A DNA stretch of 64,000 nt, taken from the NCBI GenBank assembly GCA_007570785.1, contig ML660213.1, positions 1,053,181-1,117,180 of the forward strand. Reading direction: 5' to 3'. The notes beneath the pieces are model-generated. The model was not told the DNA's origin. It did not search any database and was given only the letters and a program-made list of their open reading frames with translations. Positions within the stretch are counted from its first letter, which is position 1, and every line of letters begins with the position of its first letter. This document shows, one piece after another, positions 42,833 to 55,597 of this stretch. The translations under genes were made by a program, and so were the position numbers. Origin of the DNA: Antilocapra americana (taxonomy: Eukaryota; Chordata; Mammalia; Artiodactyla; Antilocapridae).

Positions 42833-44916
42833 GGTGTTCAGTAACTCAGTCATGTCTGACTCTTTGCAGCCCCATGGACAGCACCAAGACAGGCTTCTCT
42901 GTCCTTCACCATCTCCCCAAGCTTGCTCAAACTCACGGCCATTGAGTTGGTGATGCCATCCAACCATCTCATCCTCTGGCATCCCCTTCTCCCCCTGCCT
43001 TCAATCTTTCCCAGGGTCAGGGTCTTTTCCAATGAGTCAGTTCTCACATCAGGTTGTCAAAGTATTAGAGCTTCAGCATCAGTCCTTCTAATGAATATTC
43101 AGGGTTGATTTCATTTAGGATTGACTGGTTTGATCTTTTTGCTGTCCAAGGGACTCTCAAGACTCTTCTCAACACCACAGTTCAAAAGCATCAATTCTTC
43201 GGTGCTCAGCTTCCTTTGTGGTCCAACTCTCACATCCACATCCATACACGACTGCTGGAAAAAGCATAGTTTTGACTAGATGGACCTCTGTAGGCAAAGT
43301 AATGTCTCTGCTTTTTACTATGTTGTCTAGGTTTGTCATAGCTTTTCTACCAATGAGCAAGTGTCTTTTTACTTCCTGGTTGCAGTCACCATCACCAGTG
43401 ATTTTGGAGCCCAAGAAAATAAAGTCTGTCACTGTTTTCCTTGTTTCCCCATCTATTTACCATGAAGTGATGGGACCGGATGCCATGCTCCTCATTTTTT
43501 GAATGTTAAGTTTTAAGCCAGATCTTTCACTCTCCTCTTTTACTTTCATCAAGAGGTTCTTTAGTTCCTCTTCTGCCATAAGGGTGGTATCATCTGCATA
43601 TCTGAGGTTACTGATATTTCTCCCAGCAATTTTAATTCCAGCTTATGCTTCAATCAGACCTGCATTTCACATGACGTACTCTGCACTTAAGTTAAATAAG
43701 CAGAGTGACAATAAACAGCCTTGACATACTCCTGTCCCAATTTTGAAACAGCCCATTGTTCCATGTCCAGTTCTAACTGTTGCTTCTTGATCTGCATACA
43801 GATATCTTAGGAGGCAGATAAGGTGGTCTGGTATCCCCATCACTTTAAGAATTGCCCACAGTTTGCTGCAATCCACACAGTCAAAGGCTTTAGCATCGTT
43901 AATGAAGCAGAGGTAGATGCTTTTTGGGAATTCTCTTGCTTTTTCTATGACCCAACGACGTTGGCAATTTGATCTCTGATTTCTCTGCCTTTTCTAAATC
44001 CAGCTTGAACATCTGGAAGTCCTCAGTTCACATACTGTTGAAGCCTAACTTGTAGAATTTTGAGCATTACTTTGCTAGCATTGTGAAATGAGTGCAATTG
44101 TGTGGTAGTTTGAACACTCTTTGGCATTGCCTTTCTTTGGTACTGGAATGAAAACTTACCTTTTCCAGTCCTGTGGCCACTGCTGAGTTTTCCAAATTTG
44201 TTCATATACTGAGTGCAGCACTTTAACAGCATCATCTTTTAGGATTTGAATTAGCTCAACTGGAATTCCACCACCTCCATTAGCTTCGTCCACTGTGATG
44301 CTTCCTAAGACCCACTCAATTTCACACTCCAGGTTGTCTGGCTCTAGGTGAGTGATCACACCATCGTGGTTATCAGTGTCATTAAGTTCTTTCTTGTATT
44401 GTTCTGTGTATTCTTGTCATCTCTTCTTAATATCTTCCGCTTTTGTTAGGTCCATACTATTTTTCTCCTTTACTGTGCCCATCTTTGTGTGAAATGTTCC
44501 CTTGGTAACTCTAATTTTCTTGGAAAGATCTCTAGTCTTTCCCATTCTATTGTTTTCCTCTATTTCTTTGCACTGATCACTGAGGAAGTCTTTCTCATCT
44601 CTCTTTGCTCTTTTTTGGAACTCTGCATTCAAATAGGTACATCTTTCCTTTTCTCCTTTGCCTTTCATTTCTCTTTTCTCAGCTATTTGTAAGGCCTCCT
44701 CAGACAATCATTTTGCCTTTTTGCATTTCTTTTCTTGGGGACGGTTTTGATCACAGCCTCCTGTATGATGTTACAAACCTCTAGATCTTCAGACACTCTA
44801 TCAGATCTAATCCGTTGAATCTATTTGTCACTTCCACTGTATAACTGTAAGGGATTTGAGTGGCCTAGTGGTTTTCCCTACTTTTTTCAATTTAAGTCTG
44901 ATATCTGCAATAAGAA
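42833..44916 (-). mobile_element. BovB LINE, 2.1 kb, 5'-truncated, YADD retained
   Basis: Minus-strand order from 5': linker (44417-44707, RMGKTRDLSKKIRVTKGTFH), thumb-linked LEPDNLECEIEWVLGSIT (44156-44359), RT palm segments (43667-43876, MDCSKLWAIL through CLFNLSAEYVM), YADD at 43589-43600, then C-terminal SDFIFLGSKITGDGDCNQEV (43169-43432) and the 3' end at 42833. The catalytic YADD is intact but the frame is cut by several stops and shifts. Truncated at the 5' side within the endonuclease. Confidence 0.95.
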
Positions 44917-45475
44917 ATCAGAAGCTGGACTGAAATACGTATGAGAGAAGCCCCATGCTTGTCATTTCTGCTGCAAATATTTCCCAAATGCCCATGTTCT
45001 CTTGGGACCTGAGAATGAGGAAGAAATACAATGTTTTCAGAGAAACAATATACTGGGGTCTTCATGGGCAGGAGGAAAACGTTTCTATTAATAAGTGAGG
45101 ATAAGAGACTCTGTTTGTTGGGATAAATTGTGAAAGAAGAAACAGGGATATTGTGTGGCAAAAAGAAAGAATAGGAGGGAAGGAAAGAGGAGGGATGGAA
45201 GGAAATAGAGCCCATTAGGAGGAAGTCGGCAGAGGGATGCAGTCCATGGGTTTGCAAAGATTTGGACAGGACTGAGCAACTAACAATGGCAGCCGCGAGA
45301 AAAAGAACAAATCAGAAATCTTCCGGGGAGCATGAGAACTAAAGCGCACACTTAGTGAAAGGTCTCACAAGAGACTTCACGAAATTTCAAACACATAATA
45401 CCCACCTGAACCTCACCCCCTAACTTCCCCTGCCTGTCCACGGCCTTCCCCATGTTTCCCACGCATGGCAGATCA
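44917..45475. other. Unassigned; purine-rich tract and a BovB tail snippet
   Basis: 45160-45215 is GGA/GAA-rich. At 45236-45284 ATGCAGTCCATGGGTTTGCA to TGGACAGGACTGAGCAACTA is a short BovB or Bov-A 3' end in sense orientation. Confidence 0.55.
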
Positions 45476-46065
45476 CACTACCAGGTGGGGGCATTTGAGT
45501 TCCTACACCTGTCGCCTGAAACAGTCTTCATCTGGATGCCAACATAACTCACTTCCCAACCCCCATCTCTCAGCTGAAACCTTCCCCAGACACCTACCAA
45601 AGTTGCAAAATCTTAAAACACACACATTTCTTATCGTGATGTCCTCATTATGCTTTTTTCCTCATAAGCACTTATAGCACTTGGTACTCTAACCTGGATT
45701 TTGCTTAGTCATCCAGTCATTTTCTGTAGCCCCTAAGAGGTATGAATTATGAAGGTAGGAATTGCTGTGCGCTTCTGTGTTATCCAGCCTAAAAGACCGC
45801 CTGACACAAACAGGTCCTTAGTCGCTGAGTCGCTGACTCTTTGTGACCCCATGAACTGTAGCCCACCAGGCTCCTCTGTCCATGGGGATTTTCCAGATAA
45901 GAACACTGGAGTGGGTTGCCATGCCCTCCTCCAGGTGATCTTCCCAACCCAGGGATTGAACCCAGGCCTCTTGCATTGCAGGCGAACCCCTGACTGTCTG
46001 AGTCACCGGCGAAGCCCTGACACAAATGCATGCTCTATAAATACTTGGGGATGGATATTTATTAA
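45476..46065 (+). repeat. L2 LINE 3' end split by a Bov-tA
   Basis: TGAAACCTTCCCCAGACACC, TGTCCTCATTATGCTTTTTT, GCACTTATAGCACTTGGTAC and CCTAAAAGACCGCCTGACAC are L2 3' words. After the insert it resumes with TGACACAAATGCATGCTCTA and TAAATACTTGGGGATGG, the L2 terminus. Confidence 0.72.
45801..46026 (-). mobile_element. Bov-tA SINE with perfect 10-bp target duplication
   Basis: CTGACACAAA at 45801-45810 and 46017-46026 flanks a full-length copy (45811-46016) with GCTGACTCTTTGTGACCCCA, ATGCCCTCCTCCAGGTGATC and reverse head CTGAGTCACCGGCGAAGCC. Inserted into the L2 terminus. Confidence 0.96.
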
Positions 46066-48514
46066 AAATATGAACAGTGTACTGGTTTATTCTGCAAATA
46101 GTATGGAGGCTTCACACCGTTTAAAAAAAAAAAACCCACAAAGGAGAATTAAGTACTGAATAGAAAAGGCTAATTTAGTTGTATAGTTGTTTTAGTTAGC
46201 TGAAAACCAAACAAATGGATAAAACCCAATGTCAAAGCAAGTTTCCATAAAGACCTAATATTGAAGAAGAGAAACAATTCCCCTGATAGTACTAAAGGAA
46301 ATGATGACAACTGTTTAGAGATATTTTCTGCACAAGTGAGAGAAGCTGCAGTGTTCCCAGGCAGAAATGTCATGCACATCAATAGAAGACAGAAAAATTA
46401 ATGAGCACAGTTTATATTTTTAAATGTTATGGAAGCAAAGATGCATAACGTACCCCACAGAGAATGAAATGTATGAAGCTTGGCTATCTAAGGAAAAATT
46501 CTAAGCAAGACTCAGAAAGCCAATTAAATACGCTGAAGATGGAGGAGAGTCTACATTACTAAAGCATTGCTACGTTAGACTGATGGATGAGCAAACTGAA
46601 TTAAGGAATTTGCAGGGCCAGGTCATTGTGGAACAAGGGACAGAACTAACCCAATTCTACCAAATGGAGGCACTTCAAGAAAAAAACAGAATAACTAGTT
46701 TATGAGGAAGAGTCATATAAGTTATGTGAGTTAGAGACATACAGAGTTCTGTTTCCTATGTTTTGACAGGCATGGAACTATCACTGGGGAAGTTCACCCA
46801 AGTCTCAAAAAGCTTAGGGCTGAGATTATACTGTGCACAAAAGCTCATTAGCTATGTCTTCTTCATTGGGATGAGCACACGACTTGGCACTAGGCCTTAC
46901 TCTTAGCAAACTCTGAACAAGCGTTGACGTCATGCAATAATGAGTATCAGCGAAAAGGCAAATAATGACCAGAGTCTAGGAAAGGGACAGTACCACCTAC
47001 AGTCTACCTGTTGGTATGGTGGAGGTTACAAGAAAAACATGTAGTGCCAAAAGATACACATTAGAATAAAGTCATACGATGCCAACCTGGGACAAACAGA
47101 AACATCTCCTGCTCTTCTAAAGCAAGAGAAGCGACTTGCTCTAATCTCAATGCAAGAAATACAGGTGGATGCTTGCAACGAAAAAAGATAACCCAGCTGG
47201 GTAGCATGTGAGGTGAAAGGTGTACCGGGGCCCAGAGAACTGCGCTGCTAAGAGAACAGATGGTGGAGGTCTGTCAAGTCTGTGCTGGGAAAGAGAGGAG
47301 ACATTAGCACCCATGACACGTCGGGGAAATACAACAGGCCTGGATGCAGAAGCAGAGAGATGACTCAAGGCAGGTGGCTTATAAAGATCCCACATTTCCT
47401 GGGAAGGAAATACACAGTATCTGGATCATACTGGAAACACATGAAACATATGGGGAGGAGGGGGAGAAGGTGCATCTGGAGTCCACAGAGGTGGAGGGGC
47501 AGGAGTGAAGAATGAAGGGGAGGAAGGGGTGCAGCTGATAAGTGTTTTGAGCAAGGATGGTCCTTATGGGAACCCTGAAGGGGAAAGCAAATATTCCTGA
47601 GTCTCACTAGAGGAATGTGATGGATTTTGTGCTCACTGACAGATGCAAACCCTGTTAGGGGTACAAAGGAAACCTTGAGAGTATGTCAAGAATGGAAATG
47701 CTAATTATAAAGTAAAGGGAAGCTGCCATAGGTTGGGCATTGGTGACGAGTGTGTAATAGAGACCCCATTCCAGCTGAATGTTTCAAGCCCACAGAAGGA
47801 AAGATAAGATAACCATGAGAAACGTTTTTAAAAAAAAAAGTCTATCAAAGAGAAAGGAAAATGCACTATAAGTCAGTTTAAAACTACAGAACTTTGACAG
47901 ATAACTAAAGTACTTCCAGTGTCTAGGTAGGGAAAAAAAATATACTCATTGGATTTAGTGATGAAAAAAATAAAAATATGAGCTCTGTGAGTGAACAGAT
48001 GGTACATCTCAACTAAATATGAAAACTGTTTGGCACTTTTAGGACACTGTAACACCGATCCAATTTTTTTTTAAGATTATATTTAAGGATTTTGAATGGG
48101 AAAAAGTATAAGTCTGTCAGTGCATTCATATATGAATTTCACCAGGGAATTTATGAAATATTGCTGGGATGGCATAGTACTTACCCTGACAGCAGGCTTA
48201 GGCATGCCTGAAACACAGACACAATCACCCAGAGTGTTAATCAACTTGCTTAATATGAAATTGCACTGATTCAGCTTTGAGGGTACAAATATAACAAATC
48301 ATGCTCTCCCCATATATCACCAAAAATTTGATTCTGTGGGCGAATCCTTGGATATGTGTAATTGATTTCATGAGCTATGGCTGTGAAATAAGTCCAGGGC
48401 ACATCACTTACTGTTGGCCTGTAACTGTTCCTGACTGCCTCTATAGAGTGTGAGCCTGCGTTTCCTCTATAGAAAATACCTGTTGAGCTACCCGACAGAA
48501 AGTGAATGGACTGA
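46066..48514. other. 2.4 kb unique stretch, no gene recognised
   Basis: No named repeat. 47440-47540 is purine-rich. Open frames are short and without domains. Runs of A at 46121-46134 and 47830-47839 are the only simple sequence. Confidence 0.45.
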
Positions 48515-48733
48515 GGTGTGGGTGTGCGCTGTGCTCAGTCGTGTCCAACTCTGCGACCCCATGGACTGTAGCCCGTCAGGCTCCTCTATCTATGGAATTT
48601 TCCAGGCAAGAATACTGGAGTGAATTGCTATTTCCTACTGCAGGAGATCTTCCCCACCCACGGATCGAACCCACATCCCTTGCTTCTCCTGCACTGGCAG
48701 GCAGGTTCTTTACCACTGCGCCAGCTGGGAAGG
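48515..48733 (-). mobile_element. Bov-tA SINE
   Basis: GCTCAGTCGTGTCCAACTCT, CCATGGACTGTAGCCCGTCA, TTCCAGGCAAGAATACTGGA, CACGGATCGAACCCACATCC and reverse head TTTACCACTGCGCCAGCTGG. Confidence 0.95.
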
Positions 48734-48929
48734 CAGGAAATTTAAGAGGTCATGCTTTCTGATAGACTAGAACTCTTCATTTACAGTACAAAGAAGAAAG
48801 AAGCTGACATTCAGGAGCGGACGAGTCTTTCTCCAGGGCTACCTGCCTAGATTGGTAGCTCCTGCTGGGAGCCAGAAATATGCCTGTTGTCCTACACTTT
48901 CTTCTGTTTGGGTCCACGTCCCAGCAGGA

Positions 48930-49610
48930 ACAAGCCTTTTCCTTTCCACCAGCTACTACCATTGCTCTGACCCTCCAAGCCTCTCCTCTAGACAAGAGCT
49001 TCATAACTGGCCTGGCTGCCTCTGCATCGCTACTGCCACCCTCAAAAGCATCCTTCGCAGCAACCACTTCTCATCCTATCTGACAAAATCATTCCCCTGA
49101 CCATCTGCCTTTAATAGTTTCTTCTTACAAAAAGAATGAAGGCTACACGCCTACATACAGCGACAGGCAAGAAATTTCATGACCTCCACCCAGTGCTTTT
49201 GATCCCCATCTCTCACAGTTTACGGGCATCCACCTCCCCAGTAAAAGCTCCAGGAACACTGAATTCCCTGTGAGCCTGCAGAGATCTCGGGGCCCAGGCC
49301 ACTCCATCCTTCAGGAGTTCCCTCCCTCCTTGTTCACCTGAGGACCTGCTATTTGCACTATCAATGCTGCTCAGGGTCGCCTGTCTCTGGGAAGCATTTC
49401 CTCATATCTTCAGCGTCAATTTTCTCCTCTGTCCACTTATAAATCTTTGGCTCTGTGCAAACCACACTGGAATTTAATTCCTGGCTTAAGCATATGCCTT
49501 CCCTTCTTTCTTGTAACTTTTTCCCCCCTGAGAGCAAAGACTATTCCTTATATAGCTTTCAAATTTCAACATTTTGTAAAATGCCACGTATAGTCAGCTT
49601 ACAGTTTTTG
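48930..49610 (+). repeat. L2 LINE, long diverged 3' portion
   Basis: CAAGCCTCTCCTCTAGACAA, CACCCTCAAAAGCATCCTTC and CAAAATCATTCCCCTGACCA give the upstream part. CTCCATCCTTCAGGAGTTCC, AAGCATTTCCTCATATCTTC and GAGAGCAAAGACTATTCCTT give the 3' part. Open frames of 67-96 codons here are by-products. Confidence 0.55.
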
Positions 49611-49775
49611 TTTTTACATCTATACAGCCCAGATCAATTGGATAAAAATAACCTGGGAAAATTGGGGATGCACTTAAAACAACAACAACAAAAAAAAAAA
49701 CAAAGAAAGAAAAACAATAGAGTAGAAATTAAAAGAAAAATCTTAGAAGCTAAGGTGGCCTGGGACAAAAATAGT

Positions 49776-50009
49776 AAAATGAAATTGCTGGTGGTAGGTT
49801 TAGTCACTAAGTCGTATCTGACTCTTGTGACCTCGTGGACTGTAGCCCACCAGGCCTCTCTGTCCATGGGATTTCCCAGGCAAGCATACTGGAATGGGTT
49901 TCCATTTCCTTCTCCAGGGGACCGTCCAAAGCCAGAAATTGTACCTGCACCTCCTGCATTGCAGGTGGATCCTTTACCGCTGAGCCACTAGGGAAGTCAA
50001 AATGCAATT
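49776..50009 (-). mobile_element. Bov-tA SINE with target duplication
   Basis: Body about 49790-49998 with TCACTAAGTCGTATCTGACT, CCCACCAGGCCTCTCTGTCC and TTTACCGCTGAGCCACTAGG. AAAATGAAATT (49776-49786) and AAAATGCAATT (49999-50009) flank it, 10 of 11 identical. Confidence 0.94.
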
Positions 50010-50048
50010 ATTACCTATGAAATCGGAGTACTGCAGCAAAACAGGAGG

Positions 50049-50192
50049 GGATTCCCCTGGTAGTCCTGTGGTTAATACTCCATGCTTCCAATGCAGGGGG
50101 CAAGGATTCAATCCCTGGTCAGGGAACTAAGATTCCATAGGCTGTGTGTCATGGCCAAAAAAAAAAGCAAAAATTTTTTTAAAAAAAAAAGA
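50049..50192 (+). mobile_element. CHR-type tRNA-Glu SINE
   Basis: GGATTCCCCTGGTAGTCCTG, GTTAATACTCCATGCTTCCA, GATTCAATCCCTGGTCAGGG, GCTGTGTGTCATGGCC and a mixed A/T-rich tail. Confidence 0.93.
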
Positions 50193-51660
50193 ATAACATA
50201 AAAGAACAGGAATCCATCTGTTTAAGTATAGACAAAAAAATCTAAAAATTATGCACAAAGTCTTGAAGACTTTTAGAAAATGATAGCTACATAGATTTAC
50301 CCTCAGTAAAATAAAATATCTCTGTGTTATAGAAAGAGAAATAATGATATACTGCTAAGATAATAAAGAATAGAAAAGTGATTACTGACTGTCTGAATGA
50401 GAGAATAAAGTGCATTCTGCCTGATGTGCCAAATAAAAAGGAAGTTTTGTAAGGCAGCACAAGAAATAAGAAGCTCTGAAACTCTTAATCACGCAAGGGT
50501 ATATACAGCAGGCTCAAGTCGTCGGAAGAGTCCCAAACCATAAACATCACATGAAATACGAAATTGATGAATAATAGATAGAAATGATGATAAAGTTTAT
50601 TTAGCAAGAGAAGAAAAATAGCAATCCATCTGCAGAACAAGAGGTTTAAAACCTTGGGATGAGAGAAAGACTGATGGTTTCATACACTGAGGAGAAAAAA
50701 GAATTTTCTGAACTTGAATAGACTTAAATAGAGAATCCCAAGTTGAAAGATAAGAGTAGGAATTTGCCTGTGGGGCCATAATGCCAGTACTGGTTTTCGG
50801 GATACAATGCAATAGCCTCGCAGAGTGAAGGGTGCTGCTTTTTTAGAGCCACAGGCAGGATGCCCAGGTAGAAAGAGCTGGCCACCTACAATGAAAGAAG
50901 AGACTCTAGACAGAGTAGAAACCTGCTGGCCTAATTCAAAAACAACATAGACTGTTGGTTAAAAAAAAGTTTCAAAGAATGCAAGGTATATAGTACAGAG
51001 AACAAAGAAAACACCAGGTATATAAAAGGAAACGCTTTGATCTTAGACACTATGAGAGAAACCCAATGATAAAGGCATAAGAAACTCTGATGCACCAGAT
51101 GTACAAAAATACGAAAGAAAACATCATTCTTCTCGACTGTCTACTGGGAATGAGGAAAGAAACTTTTTAAGGCTCAGGAAACTCAATGCTTTTCTGAGAA
51201 AAGGAGTAAAATTTTTAAAGGAGAGTTCTGAGAGCACATAAGAAAGATGGAAAATATAAGTAAGTGACAAGAAAGTATAAAGGGAAAATTACTATGAAAT
51301 TTAATAGAGCAAAATAGGAAATAATTAATGCCTATAGAGAGTGATCTATATGGTCTTATTTAAGTGTGAGAGTTGTCAAAATCAGGTTTCTTTTCCCTAG
51401 ATGGGAAATAGAGGCAATGATGGTACACGGAGGCATGGTACCCAGAGGAAGACAGAGACCCTAACCCTTCATCTCTCCCCTTCATTTCATCCTCTTATAA
51501 TCATGTACTGGGAGACAAGAAAGCTATGACATCCTCGAATGAAGATAAAAGAAGATTAATATACTGAATAAGAAATTGAATTATTTTTTAAATCTGAGTG
51601 TCTTGTGACTAAAAAGAACATGAAATTTTTCTGTTAAGTTTGATCATAAAAGTCATGAAG
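50193..51660. other. 1.5 kb unique A-rich stretch
   Basis: No named repeat or gene. Adenine-rich on the plus strand throughout. Confidence 0.45.
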
Positions 51661-51770
51661 GAGTTTCCTCATGGTCTAGTGATTAAGATTCAGTGCTCCC
51701 ACTGCAGGGACATGAGTTCAATCCCTGGTTGGACAACTAAGATCTCACATGCAGGACAGAGTGGCCAAAA
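51661..51770 (+). mobile_element. CHR-type tRNA-Glu SINE
   Basis: GAGTTTCCTCATGGTCTAGT, GATTAAGATTCAGTGCTCCC, GTTCAATCCCTGGTTGGACA and AGGACAGAGTGGCCAAAATA leading into the AT tract. Confidence 0.9.
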
Positions 51771-51910
51771 TATTTTTTTTAATATTCATTTTATTTTTTA
51801 AAAAAAATATTTTTATTTATTTTTATTTAAAAATAAATATTTTATTTTTTAAAATATTTTTATTTATTTTATTTTTTAAAAAATATTTATTTATTTTATT
51901 TTTAATAAAA
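51771..51910. repeat. AT-only low-complexity tract
   Basis: About 140 bases with almost no G or C (a single C at 51786), built from T5-6, A5-8 and ATTTATTT blocks with much self-complementarity. Appears to be an expanded SINE tail. Confidence 0.95.
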
Positions 51911-52934
51911 ACTATGAAGTCTGCCATAGTTTTTATTTAGTACCAGGGAAAATAATTTCCTGCTGAATACAATTTAAATGGGGAGTAGGAGACCAATATT
52001 ACATTTTAACTGTATCCCTAAAGTAGTATATATTAAATATACCAGTTAAATCTATTCATTATTGGTGTGAGTGCTCATGGATATGTATTTGTATATGTAT
52101 ATCAAATGAACCTGCCCACCTACTTTGTAGAAAGGCTAAAATCTAAGTGCCAGAGAAGAAAAAACTAAGCACAAGCTACCATAAGTTTTAGGCATTTATG
52201 ACCTAATTAAATCATGAAAATAAACATGAAAAAGGAATATTAACAAAGGAATTAAATGATTTATAGTCATCAGGCAATGTTAGAAATATAGTAACTTCCT
52301 GTGATAATTTTTATCAATTCAAAGGGACAGTAGATGGATTTAGAACAAAATTTCTCAAGTAATCTCAAAAGATTTTATAAGAAAGTTCAATTAGCTCAAT
52401 TTGAAAGGAAAATATTATTTAATTACATGGGGGTGGGGTGGGAAGAAACAAGGATTATGGATTCTGAGGACAAAAACACTGAAAATAAAGCACAAATAAA
52501 GGGTTAAATTCTGTATAATATTAAGAGAAAATATTAATAAATAAATACTTCTCTAGACTATAAATGAGATGTTAAGGTAATGGTGGATAGTTATTGTTTC
52601 AAACCCCTATCCTTCTTCTAGAGTGATTGAGGTTCACTGGGGGAAGCTACAAAGTCAAGATCTGTTTTCACAGATCTCCTTGCTATGGTCTGAGAACTGG
52701 GTGACATTTGATTCTTAAGCCCGAGGCTTTTAGAAAACAGTTGTGCCTGCTCTGTGCTGACTGAAGTAAAGGATGACAAGCTATCAGAGCAGATGAAGGA
52801 GCCACAGGACAAAATGAGCTTGAATGCTTGAGTCACCACAAGGAGCAAAGCTGCAAAATCCTTCCTGGACCATCATGGTGAAGGTCTCCAATATTTAAGA
52901 ATCCCTGTCTTGTTAATATAGTGAATAGGAAGCT
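51911..52934. other. No gene recognised
   Basis: Unique AT-rich sequence, with the G-rich word GGGGGTGGGGTGGG at 52429-52442 (three runs only). Confidence 0.4.
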
Positions 52935-54640
52935 ATTAAAACAACTGTTTACAATCCACAGATTCAATGTGATCCCTATCAAATTACCAATGGCATTTTT
53001 CACAGAACTAGAACCAAAAAAATTCACAATTCATATGGAAACACAAAAGACCCCTAATAGCTAACAGTCTTGAGAAAGAAGAATGGAGCTGGAGGAATCA
53101 ATCTTCCAGACTTCAGATTATACTACAAAGCTACAGTCATCAAGACAGTATGGTACTGACACAAAAACAGAAATATAGACCAATGGAACAAGATAGAAAG
53201 CCCAGAAATAAATCCATGCACCTATGGTTACCTTATTTTTGACAAAGGAGACAAGAATATAAGATTGGGTGAAGACAGCCTCTTCAATAAATGGTTCTGG
53301 GAAAACTGGACAGCTACATGTAAAAGAATGAAATTACAACACTCCCTAACACCATACACAAAGATAAACTCAAAATGGATTAAAGACCTAAATGTAAGAT
53401 CAGAAACTATGAAACTCTTAGAGGAAAACATAGGCAGAACACTCGATGTCATAAATCAAAGCAAGATCCTCTATGACCCACCTCCTAAAGTAATAGAAAC
53501 AAAAACAAAAGTAAACAAGTAGGATCTGATTAAACTTAAAAGCTTTTGTACAGCAAAGGAAACTATAAGCAAAGTGAAAAGACAACCCTCAGAATGGGAG
53601 AAAATAATAGCAAATGAAACAACTGACAAAGGGTTAATTTCCAAAATATACAAGCAGCTCATACAACTCAGTGCTAGAAAAACAAAAAGTGGGGGAAAGA
53701 CCTAAACAGATATTTCTCCAAAGAAGACATACAGATGGCTAACAAACACATGAAAAGATGCTCAACATCACTCATTGTTAGAGAAATGCAAATCAAAACC
53801 ACAATGAGATATCACATCACATGGGACAGAATGGCTATCATCAAAAAGCCTACAAACAATAAATGTTGGAGAGGGTGTGGAGAAAAGGGAATACTCTTGC
53901 ACTGTTGGTGAGAATGTAAATTGATACAGCGACTATGGAAGGTGGTATGGAGATTCCTTAAAAAACTAGGAATAAAACCACCATACGACCCAGCAATCCC
54001 ACTCCTAGACATATACCCTGAGGAAACCAGGGTTGAAAGAAAAAAACACATGTACCTCATTGTTCATTGCAGCACTATTTACAATAGCTAGAACATGGAA
54101 GCAACCTAGATGTCCATCGACAGATGAATGGATAAAAAGTGGTGTACATATACACAATGGAATATTACTCGGTCATAAAAAGGAATGCATTTGAGTCCAT
54201 TCTGATGAGGTGGATGAACCTAGAACCTATTATAAAGAGTGAAGTAAGTCAGAAAGAGAAAGACAAATATCGCATTCTAACACACATATTTGGAATCTAG
54301 AAAAATGGTAATGAAGAATTCATTTACAGGGCAGCAACAGAGAAACAGACATAGAGAATAGACTTAAGGATATGGGGAGAGGGGAGCAGAGGGTGAGATG
54401 TATGGAAAGAGTAACATGGAAACTTACATTACCATATGTAAAATAGACAGCCAAAGGGAATTTTCTGGATGGCTCGGGAAACTCAAACAAGGGGCTCTGT
54501 ATCACCCTGGAGGGGTGGGATGGGGAGGGAGGTTCAAAAGGGAGGGGATATACGTGTACCTATGTCTGATTCACGTTGAGGTTTGACAGAAAACAGCAAA
54601 ATACTGTAAAGCAATTATCCTTCAATAAAAAAAAATTTAA
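52935..54640 (+). mobile_element. L1_BT LINE, 1.7 kb 3' portion, ORF2 C-terminus plus 3' UTR
   Basis: ORF2 downstream of the RT core: an 86-codon frame (53265-53522) with [20 protein letters not shown] and [12 protein letters not shown], ended by TAG at 53520-53522. The following segments decode as [19 protein letters not shown] and later [19 protein letters not shown] in broken frames. The 3' UTR has ACTTACATTACCATATGTAA, GGGAGGGAGGTTCAAAAGGG and AAAGCAATTATCCTTCAATA. The RT active site and ORF1 are absent. The longest L1 piece in the window. Confidence 0.95.
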
Positions 54641-54664
54641 TCTGCTTAAAAAAAGAAAAAACCT

Positions 54665-54783
54665 TCTATCAGATCAACTGAGTCAGAATCTCTAAGGAGG
54701 AGAGGACTGAGGATCAATGTTTGGCAAACACTTCCCCCAGTGATTTTAATGTGCAAACCTGAACTTAAGAACTATTGTCTTAA
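54665..54783 (+). mobile_element. MER5-like hAT remnant
   Basis: AACTGAGTCAGAATCTCTAA, CCCCCAGTGATTTTAATGTG and GAACTTAAGAACTATTGTCT match the 3' half of MER5A (CAGAGATTCTGATTCAG region and terminal GTTGAGAACCACTG). Confidence 0.68.
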
Positions 54784-55190
54784 AGGCAGGGCATGCCTTC
54801 CCTCTTGACCTTTGCCCTCTTGGACTGTGCAAACAAGGGCAGACCTCAAAAACGAAAAATTGTGGGCCCCTGAAATCTACTGATCTAAAATGGCTGTCAT
54901 TTTCTAGCATAATATTTCATGTTTCTCTCACAGTAGCCCAATCTGTATCTTCACTAAAACACATACTTTGATCTTGATTCCATCATTGTCACTTATAGGG
55001 TATTCAATAACAGAGAAATTCCTTTACACTCTTCCACTGAACTATTTCATCTTTTAAGATGGGTGCAGTTACATTTCATACCCCTTTAAGGAGTTATAAC
55101 AGCTAAAGATTCTGGAGCAAACTTCAGGTACTAAGCTAAGTGAACCAAAACTGAATACTCTGATTTGAATTTAACTTGATTAAACTCCAT
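54784..55190. other. No feature recognised
   Basis: Unique sequence. Confidence 0.35.
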
Positions 55191-55378
55191 AACAACACTT
55201 TTCACAAATAATAATGTTCACATTTTACAAACAAAAGAAATTGGATCTCCAGAGAGATTGAGAGAAGTCCCCAAGGTTATACAGCTAGTAAATGGTGAAG
55301 CTGGGAAACTAAGCAAACATTTTAGCTCCAAAATCTATGCTTTTATCTATTATATTACACAGAGGATCAACGAAATGA
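55191..55378 (-). repeat. MIR SINE
   Basis: Reverse-complement MIR: CACATTTTACAAACAAAAGA, GAGAGAAGTCCCCAAGGTTA, TACAGCTAGTAAATGGTGAA and TCCAAAATCTATGC. The internal AGGTTATACAGCTAGTAAAT word is close to consensus. Confidence 0.82.
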
Positions 55379-55597
55379 GAATTAATCTATGAAAGCACAT
55401 ATTAGCATGTTTATCACATGGTAGGCATAACTAAGTCTTCTCTCCTTCTCTCCTTCTTCTAATCCTCACTAAATACACACACACACAATTTTTTCCCCGT
55501 TTTGGCCATGAGATTACTTACAGTAAACAGGAGTCTTCCAGAGAACAATAACAAGATGAAAACTCAAAAAGGCAATGAGGGAAAGTTCCTTTAGCCT

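Noticed and set aside
49455..49991. 178-codon plus-strand open frame
   Set aside because: Its C-terminal third is a Bov-tA read in antisense and the rest is L2-derived or A-rich sequence; no domain.
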